Shown here piece by piece: positions 1 to 5,576 of a stretch of DNA of 5,705 nucleotides. The notes below the pieces were generated by a model. It was not told the DNA's origin. It did not search any database and saw nothing but the letters and a program-made list of their open reading frames with translations. Made by a program: the position numbers and the translations under genes. The DNA is taken from the NCBI GenBank assembly GCA_002432865.1, contig DJGX01000020.1:1-5705 (forward strand). Direction: 5' to 3'. Numbering within the stretch: position 1 is the stretch's first letter; each line of letters opens with the position of its first letter. The stretch comes from Cloacimonetes bacterium UBA5835. Its GTDB lineage: Bacteria > Cloacimonadota > Cloacimonadia > Cloacimonadales > Cloacimonadaceae.

Positions 1-96
1 ACGGGTCAATTCAATTTCTATGGCGATGGTATATTGTGCTTCATCTTAATGCTGATAGCGTCTCAATCCCCTCTAACGGGTCAATTCAATTTCTAT
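1..96 (-). CRISPR. Leader-proximal end of a CRISPR array (one full repeat, one spacer, one partial repeat)
   Basis: A 37-base repeat lies at 60-96. Its last 21 bases (76-96) recur exactly at 1-21, where the window cuts the next repeat. Between them is one 38-base spacer (22-59). The left repeat boundary is inferred, because the second copy is truncated. Read on the minus strand the repeat starts ATAGAAATTG and ends GGGGATTGAGAC. That end resembles the ATTGAAAC-type 8-base 5' tag of type I-B and type III crRNAs, so the array is probably transcribed on the minus strand, the same direction as the cas genes. A short CCC/GGG stem around GTTAGA is the only hairpin inside the repeat. Repeat 60-96 would be the first, leader-side repeat, and spacer 22-59 the newest. 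The array continues leftward out of the window. The spacer target cannot be told from here. Confidence 0.93.
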
Positions 97-147
97 AGCA
101 CAGTAAAAGAGGTTTGAATAGTAAAAGATTTAGAACAGGTAAAAAAG

Positions 148-171
148 CTATGGATGCCATTTAGGGCATAG
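148..171. repeat. Inverted repeat in the leader, near the first repeat
   Basis: ATGCC (154-158) and GGCAT (165-169) form an inverted repeat around a 6-base loop. It is nested in a wider CTATG (148-152) and CATAG (167-171) pair. It sits about 50 bases from the first repeat, downstream of the candidate leader promoter. It could be a protein-binding site or a leader-RNA hairpin. The stem is short, so chance is not excluded. Confidence 0.35.
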
Positions 172-189
172 AGGGTAGGGGGTATAAAT

Positions 190-219
190 TTTATATTTAT
201 ATAATCATATAAATAACAA
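190..219 (-). promoter_or_regulatory. Candidate promoter of the CRISPR array
   Basis: On the minus strand TTGTTA (219-214) and TATAAA (195-190) are separated by 18 bases, a fair sigma-70-like pair. Transcription would start near 183 and give a leader RNA of about 90 bases before the first repeat. The surroundings are so AT-rich that several other -10 choices exist, so the exact placement is weak even though a promoter is expected here. Confidence 0.35.
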
Positions 220-582
220 GGAGTTGCAAAAGGTACAGCGAAAATGGTGGGAAAAAGTGTAATTATATTATTACAGTATAGGTTAGAGAGATTCTGACAA
301 AAATCCCAGATCACTGTCCTATTAATTTGGTTTAAGGGTTTGAATAAAATTCGGTAAAACCTCATAATATTAGCTCCTTTTGGCATACTGAACGGTGCAA
401 TTTATTTTGAAATAATAAACTCTTAATTCTCAGTACTGTATTTATATTTCTGATGTACAAAAAGTCAAGGATAAAATGAGATATTGTTTTTTTTACGATG
501 TGGATATAATTTATCTGAAAGATTGAGAAAGAAGGAGTGTTAAAAAAGGGTATAGAACAGTAGATCATCTTGCTGTTTTTCA

Positions 583-873
583 TCAAATGATTATGAGTTC
601 TTCATCGTAAGAGTAAAGACCTGTTCCGGAAACGGATATATTTTTTTCACAATTTGCACAGAGTAAATAATAACGAACGCTATCGACTTCAAGGTTAATT
701 GTGTTATCAAGTTTAGATTTCATTTCTAAAAATTGCTTATCATTCAGAATGCATTCAAAAACGCTTTTTTGGACTCGTTGCCCGTAACTTAGAAGGATTT
801 TTACACAACGGTAACGGATTTTATCGGAGACGATATCAAAGGCAACGATGTATAAGTGTTTGTTTAGGGACAT
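583..873 (-). CDS. cas2: CRISPR-associated protein Cas2
   Basis: This is a 96-residue Cas2, the usual length. Cas2 dimers bridge two Cas1 dimers to form the integrase complex that inserts spacers at the leader end of the array. The protein opens with a beta strand ending in AFDI (Asp13), the conserved Cas2 N-terminal Asp. It continues with YGQRVQKSVFEC and SVRYYLLCANC, both standard Cas2 blocks for type I/III systems. The reading frame is open further upstream, but the start at 873 is chosen because AAGGAG (882-887) sits 8 bases before it and because the family begins here. The extra upstream residues are not Cas2-like. The gene follows cas1 by 73 bases in the same direction and is the last gene before the leader. 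I see no truncation or odd residues. Confidence 0.97.
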   Translation of the reverse strand: MSLNKHLYIVAFDIVSDKIRYRCVKILLSYGQRVQKSVFECILNDKQFLEMKSKLDNTINLEVDSVRYYLLCANCEKNISVSGTGLYSYDEELIII

Positions 874-946
874 ACAAAGTACTCCTTGTTTAATGCAAAA
901 GGTAGAGGGTTGAGGGCTGAGTAAAGATGTCTCTCGGATACATAAA

Positions 947-1981
947 TTACATCCATAAGAAAGGTAAATACTCCTTTTTATTTTCGAAATGAGCAGCAAG
1001 TTTTCGGATTTGAAGAGTAATAATATCTTTCATAGACCATTCACCAGGTAAATCCTGCAAAGGGAATTTGCTGTTTATAAGTTTACTGAAGGCAGTGATA
1101 ATAATTTTCATTCCATCTTTAGTAAGGGAAACAGGTAAAACGGAGTTTTCTTCCTCAGGATCTTCATCATTAGGTAGAGTATTATAGAGAAAATGTTCGA
1201 GGCGAATTTCTTTTCTGTTGATAAGTGAAATAACCATATTATCAATTAGGGGTCTGAATTCTTCCATAACATCCAAAACTAATGACTGCCTACCATAATC
1301 CAAATCGTGAAGAGCACCATAATAGGGATCTAAGCCACAGATATAAGCAGAGCACATAACCTGATTCATCAGAAAAGTATAGGACAAACTAAGCATAGCA
1401 TTAACCTCATCCTTTGGTGGTCTTTTATTCCTACCTGAAAAAGGGAAATCGTTATTGGCAATAAGAGCAGGAAAGGCAGCAAAATAATTTTTGGCAGCAA
1501 TACCTTCATAGCCAAGCAAGATATCTTTTGGATAAATTTGGGAATTTAATTGGGCTAATAGTGCTTTATTTTTAATATAAGCTACAGTAATAGATTCCTC
1601 CTTATTCCGTTTTTTTCTTTTGGCTAGATGAAAAAGGGAATTGGCAATTTTTCCGCGAATTATTAAATTTGCCAGAAGAGTTCTGTTTTCCAGATCACTA
1701 AGATATTGAAACTGATTGACCCGAAGCAGAACATTTTTACCGAATTCACCAACGAGGCGTCCCTTAAATTTTCCGTAATAGGAAAGGAAAACAGTATCAA
1801 TGCGATATTTTAGCAAATAAGTAACTACCTGGGAAGTTAGACCAATATTCCCCACCAGAATCAATTGGATAATATCCTTAGTATGAAACCAGCGCAATAA
1901 CTGAGTTCCTCTATAAACATAGAGGCGATCACCTCTTTTGCACAGATGAGAACCCTGATCGGCAATATAGACAACGGGCAT
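947..1981 (-). CDS. cas1: CRISPR-associated endonuclease/integrase Cas1
   Basis: This is a complete 344-residue Cas1, the metal-dependent integrase that joins prespacer ends to the first CRISPR repeat. The N-terminal beta domain covers about residues 1-85 and a helical catalytic domain follows. The expected metal ligands are visible: Glu159 in YEGIAAKNYF, His225 in GALHDLDYGR and Asp237 in SLVLDVMEEFRP. The block FSGRNKRPPKDEVNAMLSLSYTFL, given here only as its key residues Arg187, Pro188-189 and Asn194, is also typical. The sequence style fits type I-B/III Cas1. It is a stand-alone Cas1, with no reverse transcriptase or Cas6 fused at the N-terminus. Its start lies 2 bases after the stop of the upstream TPR gene, and its SD (AAAAGGA, 1989-1995) is inside the end of that gene, so translation is probably coupled. 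Confidence 0.98.
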   Translation of the reverse strand: MPVVYIADQGSHLCKRGDRLYVYRGTQLLRWFHTKDIIQLILVGNIGLTSQVVTYLLKYRIDTVFLSYYGKFKGRLVGEFGKNVLLRVNQFQYLSDLENRTLLANLIIRGKIANSLFHLAKRKKRNKEESITVAYIKNKALLAQLNSQIYPKDILLGYEGIAAKNYFAAFPALIANNDFPFSGRNKRPPKDEVNAMLSLSYTFLMNQVMCSAYICGLDPYYGALHDLDYGRQSLVLDVMEEFRPLIDNMVISLINRKEIRLEHFLYNTLPNDEDPEEENSVLPVSLTKDGMKIIITAFSKLINSKFPLQDLPGEWSMKDIITLQIRKLAAHFENKKEYLPFLWM

Positions 1982-1983
1982 AA

Positions 1984-3342
1984 TTATATCCTTTTGATAT
2001 TAACGGCTATAATGGAATCTTTCTGTTTTTTAGGATCAAAGCTTTTTTCAGTATTAAAAGAGACCTTAGTATTGGGCACAATATATTCCGGTTCAAACAG
2101 GCAGGAACTGGTTTTGAAATAATAATATTTCTTTCCGGTAGTTATAAAACCTGCTTTGTTACTAGCCAATATATTAGATATATAACCTGTAAGAACTTCT
2201 GAACCTGAATAGGACATTTCTATAAACCAGGGTTTTAGCTCAGTAAAGATATTTTTATAGGAGGGAAGATTTTCTGGCTGGAGATTATGTTTATCTATTT
2301 CTTGTTTTAGAGAAGGAGAAATTTTCCAACCTTTTTGGGCACGGACTGCAGCAGAAAGAGAAAGAATCTTAACTGCCTGAGGAAAGTTTTTGGTTTGCAG
2401 TAAAAGCTGATATAGGTATTCCCAGAGATGGATTTTCATTTCTATATCTCCAAGCGAATAAGCAGCAATGGCAGCATAACGAAGAGCATCCTCAATTTTA
2501 TTTAGCTTTTGAGTTATTTGGCTTAATTCATAATAGAGGAACCAGTCCTTTTTTTGTTTAATTATTTCCTGCATAAGAAGATATGCTTGTTCATATTCTC
2601 CCAGATAAAAAAGAGACAAAGCCAAATATCTTTTAATCCAAATAAGGTTTGCAGGAGAAATAAAAAGAGCATTTTTAACATCGGGTAGGCAAAGAGAAGC
2701 ATCTTCCGAAGGATTTCCTTTATTCTTAAAATTATCATAGTTAGTGCTTAATTCCAAAGCTCTTTTGCAACAGGCAATACAACGAGAGTAGTTCTTTTCC
2801 AGAAAAAGAGCTTTGGTATAGTAACAAATATATTTCTCTTTCTGCGAAGGAAAGGTTTGGTATTTGTTTTTTCCATTAACTGCTTTATCATCTAAGAGAT
2901 CAAACTTCAGCATATCCAAAAGCTGAATAATAATTTCAGGACTAAGTTGTTTATTTTTTGTAAGATAGGAAAATATAGTTAGCACCAGAGGATTTACTTT
3001 TTTAGTACAATCTGTTAAAGAGGCGATTCTTTCTATAAGTGGTATTGCCTCTTCTAAAGGAAGAACCTCGTTTTTTTTAAAATAAGCAAAATACAAACTC
3101 CAGGCATAGTTTTGTTTAATTGATGGACTGCAATTTTTTTGAGTGCATAGGTTTTCCCCGCAGTTAATAGCTTTATTATACATTTCCAGCTTATTATAAC
3201 ATTCCAACAACAGGGAGGCAAGAAAATAATGGGAAGATAAATCATTAGGAGAATATGCTTCCAATACAGCTAAAGCATCTCTATAATTGCCTTGTTTAAT
3301 AAGATTCCAGGCATTATTAACAGCATCTCTATTTTCATTCAT
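1984..3342 (-). CDS. TPR protein with C-terminal cold-shock-like (OB-fold) domain, adaptation-operon partner
   Basis: This 452-residue protein matches no named Cas family that I recognise. Most of it is helical with TPR-like units. The clearest are near residues 8-31 (AWNLIKQGNYRDALAVLE), 37-62, 172-200 (ALFLEKNYSRCIACCKRALE), 234-262 (ALSLFYLGEYEQAYLLMQEI) and 268-298. The last 70 residues read like a cold-shock domain. They show TGYI at 385-388, KAGFI at 396-400 in the place of RNP1, YYYFK at 406-410 in the place of RNP2, VSF at 427-429, and a final strand IIAVNI at 444-449. I infer a cytoplasmic scaffold that binds single-stranded nucleic acid, with no catalytic motif. It starts 9 bases after the primase-polymerase gene, and its SD (AGGAG, 3349-3353) overlaps that gene's stop codon. 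It ends 2 bases before cas1. This tight packing argues for a role in spacer acquisition. Confidence 0.85.
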   Translation of the reverse strand: MNENRDAVNNAWNLIKQGNYRDALAVLEAYSPNDLSSHYFLASLLLECYNKLEMYNKAINCGENLCTQKNCSPSIKQNYAWSLYFAYFKKNEVLPLEEAIPLIERIASLTDCTKKVNPLVLTIFSYLTKNKQLSPEIIIQLLDMLKFDLLDDKAVNGKNKYQTFPSQKEKYICYYTKALFLEKNYSRCIACCKRALELSTNYDNFKNKGNPSEDASLCLPDVKNALFISPANLIWIKRYLALSLFYLGEYEQAYLLMQEIIKQKKDWFLYYELSQITQKLNKIEDALRYAAIAAYSLGDIEMKIHLWEYLYQLLLQTKNFPQAVKILSLSAAVRAQKGWKISPSLKQEIDKHNLQPENLPSYKNIFTELKPWFIEMSYSGSEVLTGYISNILASNKAGFITTGKKYYYFKTSSCLFEPEYIVPNTKVSFNTEKSFDPKKQKDSIIAVNIKRI

Positions 3343-3351
3343 TAATAGCTC

Positions 3352-5244
3352 CTATACCAATTCCAGAATTAGTTTTACATTATTATCGGTATTATCTTTT
3401 TTAAGAACACCGTAGGGAGTTTTGAATTCACTCACTCCAATTTGTTCAAAAAGTTCTAAAATATGTTTTTCCAAGTGTTGCAGAGTTTCGGAAAGTTCAT
3501 TATTTCTGCGTTTTATATCCAAATAACGAGAAATAGTATCTTTCAGGAGGAGTTCGTTGTTTCCAGAAAAAGGGGAAGAAGACAGAACATAATCCTCCAG
3601 ATGAATAAGAGGATGTTCATAGCTGAAGATTTTTCCGCTGAAATCGCAATCACAATCAAAGCTATCATTTTCAGAAGCTAAATAACTGCGTATTTTATTG
3701 CAACTAATAACATTCCCTTTTAGAGTAGATTTTAAGAAATCGGAAGGATCACAAGGGTTGCATTGTCTTAAATAAAAATTAACAATTTCAGGTCCTCTAT
3801 CCAGATGACCCACACAATGAATGAGGACTTTTTTTTGAGCATCATTCAATTGATGATGGGCTTCAATTTTCTGACAAATAAAAGCCAAAGCAGAACAACG
3901 CTGTTTTAGCCAAAGCCATTGAGGATCAAGTTCCGGAGATGGTTCAGCAGGGATAATGGATATATTTACATTTTCAGTTTGATAATTTTCCCGGCTAGAA
4001 TCCAAAGTATTACACGAAAAATCTGGCTGAAGAGAACAGAGGGCAGACAAAAAATCACTCGGAGAAATTAACGGAGGTTTTTTTAACAAAGAAGACAGAG
4101 GAAGCGGTTCTAAAGCACCATCTGTCAAAGTAAAAAAAGTACTTTTCAAACCAGAAAAACGATGAACTCCACCCGGGAGCTTTATAAGATTACCAAAATT
4201 ATTAGTTGAAGTGCGGGTCTGCTTTGGAAAGACTTCAATTTGGAAAGGAAAGGAACTAATATCAATTTGGGTAGCAAGTTTCAAAGCAAATGTTCTAGCA
4301 ATAGCAGCACTTGTATATTCCTGTAAGAATAGCCAGATATGATAGCCCTTATAACCACTGTATTCATAAACAGCTCGCAGCTGAAAGGTTTGCAAGATAT
4401 TATCAAAATTATTTAGAACTTGCAGAAAACCGTTATCTACCCATTCGCGAAAATGCGGATCATGTATATCATCAAGATAATCATTAATAATATCTATGTC
4501 AAAAACAATCCATTTTACCTGATTTTTCAAAGTTAATTGATATACTCCCAAGGTTTGAATACCTTGTAAATGATTACGGATCAAGACAGGATTTAAGGGT
4601 TCTATAACTGGAGTGTAACCTGTTTTACCTTTATCGGAAACCCATTGTCGGGCATAACAGTTTTCCCTACCAGCAAAGAGAGTGAGATAATTGCTCAACA
4701 AAATCGGATCTTCAATTGCAACTGGATCAGGAGGAAAATCATCCCCCGTAATTTCAATTTCCACATTAGGTAAAACCAGATTTATTCCATTGCTTAAAGC
4801 AAGAGCAGAGACATTTTCAGCAAGTTCATTCTGACCATTTTCAGTATAAAAAGTATGCAAAAGCAAATAATACTGCTTTTCTTGAGGATCGTTGTGTAAA
4901 CAATGCTGTAAAAAATCCAAGTATTGTCCTTTTTGCTCCAAGGAGTCAAGCAATTCCAGTTTTAATACTTTGGCTTTTTTGTTTTGATCATCAATTTGAA
5001 TGGCTTTTTCCAAACAGGTAAGAGTATTATCTTTATCTCCTAGGAGCTGAAAACAACGAGCTAATTCTACCAGCTCATCACTATTCAGATTTTCTGACGA
5101 AAGCGTTTTTAAAGCGAGATTATGAGCAGTATTTAGCTCTTCTTTGATAAATAAACTATTAAACTGCAGACGAAAAGAATGAAATTCATTTTCCGGCAGT
5201 AGGATAGCTTGAGAACCGAGTTCAGTTACTTTTTCTTGCATCAT
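3352..5244 (-). CDS. CRISPR-associated primase-polymerase (CAPP-like; TPR + AEP domain + Cys motif)
   Basis: This is an archaeo-eukaryotic-type (AEP) primase-polymerase of about 630 residues. Numbering here is from the upstream ATG at 5289. TPR-like helices fill about 40-170. The AEP catalytic domain spans about 195-400. Motif I is VFDIDI with Asp264 and Asp266, motif II is SGYKGYHIW with His317, and a candidate third acidic residue is Glu352 in IEVFPKQ. GNLIKLPGGVHR (366-377) is a nucleotide-binding block also typical of primases of this branch. A helical region with Cys465, Cys530 and a CxC pair (Cys546, Cys548) resembles the Cys pattern of primase large-subunit domains. A coiled coil (about 585-615) and a short beta tail end the protein. 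CAPP enzymes are known to make primers and extend DNA and are linked to cas1-cas2. The start at 5244 is chosen for the SD at 5250-5256. ATG 5241 is equally possible. The further ATG at 5289 has no SD. No helicase is fused or adjacent. Confidence 0.9.
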   Translation of the reverse strand: MMQEKVTELGSQAILLPENEFHSFRLQFNSLFIKEELNTAHNLALKTLSSENLNSDELVELARCFQLLGDKDNTLTCLEKAIQIDDQNKKAKVLKLELLDSLEQKGQYLDFLQHCLHNDPQEKQYYLLLHTFYTENGQNELAENVSALALSNGINLVLPNVEIEITGDDFPPDPVAIEDPILLSNYLTLFAGRENCYARQWVSDKGKTGYTPVIEPLNPVLIRNHLQGIQTLGVYQLTLKNQVKWIVFDIDIINDYLDDIHDPHFREWVDNGFLQVLNNFDNILQTFQLRAVYEYSGYKGYHIWLFLQEYTSAAIARTFALKLATQIDISSFPFQIEVFPKQTRTSTNNFGNLIKLPGGVHRFSGLKSTFFTLTDGALEPLPLSSLLKKPPLISPSDFLSALCSLQPDFSCNTLDSSRENYQTENVNISIIPAEPSPELDPQWLWLKQRCSALAFICQKIEAHHQLNDAQKKVLIHCVGHLDRGPEIVNFYLRQCNPCDPSDFLKSTLKGNVISCNKIRSYLASENDSFDCDCDFSGKIFSYEHPLIHLEDYVLSSSPFSGNNELLLKDTISRYLDIKRRNNELSETLQHLEKHILELFEQIGVSEFKTPYGVLKKDNTDNNVKLILELV

Positions 5245-5249
5245 TTTTT

Positions 5250-5256
5250 CTCCTTT
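5250..5256 (-). promoter_or_regulatory. Shine-Dalgarno that decides the CAPP start
   Basis: AAAGGAG on the minus strand lies 5 bases before ATG 5244 and 8 bases before ATG 5241. Upstream of the longer-frame ATG at 5289 there is only AT-rich DNA without a purine-rich site, and a promoter start near 5300 would leave that ATG almost no leader. The 15 extra Lys-rich residues of the long form are therefore probably untranslated. Confidence 0.7.
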
Positions 5257-5306
5257 GTTTTTTGCGGTTTTCCGCTTATATTTATTCATAGCATATAATT
5301 AAATCT

Positions 5307-5334
5307 ATTATAGATATATGGAGGGAACTGTAGA
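5307..5334 (-). promoter_or_regulatory. Candidate sigma-70-type promoter of the adaptation operon
   Basis: On the minus strand TCTACA (5334-5329) and a perfect TATAAT (5312-5307) are separated by 16 bases. The start point would be near 5300, giving a leader of about 55 bases before the chosen CAPP start. The -10 box is convincing and the -35 matches four of six consensus positions. No promoter is obvious between the tightly packed downstream genes, so this one probably serves all four. Confidence 0.55.
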
Positions 5335-5385
5335 AAATTGGACAAATTTATTGGAGGCTCAGAAGCAAAGAACTGAGGGCATAGT

Positions 5386-5532
5386 ATGAATCATCCTGAA
5401 AAAGGTGGACTAAAAATATGGAGAAAGAAATCAACAAAAAAGCCTATTAAAAGGATGCACTTTTCGAATAGAGATGCGTTTGAACCTAAAGTTAAGCAGG
5501 ATATAAAAGAGGGGAAGTTGATAAGTGTGTAG
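5386..5532 (+). CDS. Possible small ORF, 48 residues, unknown
   Basis: ATG 5386 opens a 48-codon frame ending at TAG 5530-5532. A modest SD, GAGGG (5375-5379), lies 6 bases upstream. The product begins MNHPEKGGLKIWRKK and ends KQDIKEGKLISV. It is strongly basic in its first half, has no membrane segment, and matches no family I recognise. It is divergent from the cas operon. The composition is more protein-like than the other short frames here, but the length is within chance expectation and no promoter is clear. It could also be the remnant of a larger gene. Confidence 0.25.
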   Translation: MNHPEKGGLKIWRKKSTKKPIKRMHFSNRDAFEPKVKQDIKEGKLISV

Positions 5533-5576
5533 TTTCTGCTATATTCTGTAATAGCTTGATAGTTTGTTTGTTGTGA

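Larger units (their letters stand above)
97..582 (-). promoter_or_regulatory. CRISPR leader / cas2-array intergenic region
   Basis: These 486 bases lie between the cas2 stop and the first repeat and hold no convincing gene. The stretch is strongly AT-rich, with A/T runs around 181-215 and 484-496, as is usual for CRISPR leaders. It would carry the array promoter and the sequences that direct Cas1-Cas2 to the first repeat. Visible structure includes an inverted repeat at 148-171, a promoter-like pair at 190-219, and a 10-base direct repeat GGTTTGAATA at 111-120 and 337-346. Minus-strand reading frames at 93-365 and 362-586 translate to Phe/Ile/Tyr/Cys-rich strings typical of AT-rich noncoding DNA. 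The first is preceded by a good SD and is discussed as a finding. Confidence 0.75.

Noticed and set aside
542..577. Terminator after cas2 (AACAG/CTGTT stem, then a T6 run on the minus strand)
   Set aside because: The stem is only 5 pairs with an internal bulge, and the T-run is separated from it by several bases. It is too weak to call.
362..586. 74-codon minus-strand frame overlapping the cas2 end
   Set aside because: The product is Ile/Phe/Ser-rich with no recognisable pattern, and the frame lies in the AT-rich leader. It looks like chance.
874..999. Upstream extension of the cas2 frame, overlapping cas1
   Set aside because: The strong SD and the Cas2 family N-terminus both place the start at 873. 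The 42 extra residues are not Cas2-like.
3054..3245. 63-codon minus-strand frame inside the TPR-OB gene
   Set aside because: It lies wholly inside a well-supported gene in another frame and has no own features.
3463..3681. 72-codon plus-strand frame opposite the CAPP C-terminus
   Set aside because: It is antisense to a clear coding region, with no recognisable product or own signals.
3352..5244. The polymerase as the primase of a TOTE-type conflict system or a plasmid replication primase
   Set aside because: The AEP domain is related to those, but no helicase or replication gene is present and the gene is tied to cas1-cas2, so the CRISPR-associated class fits better.
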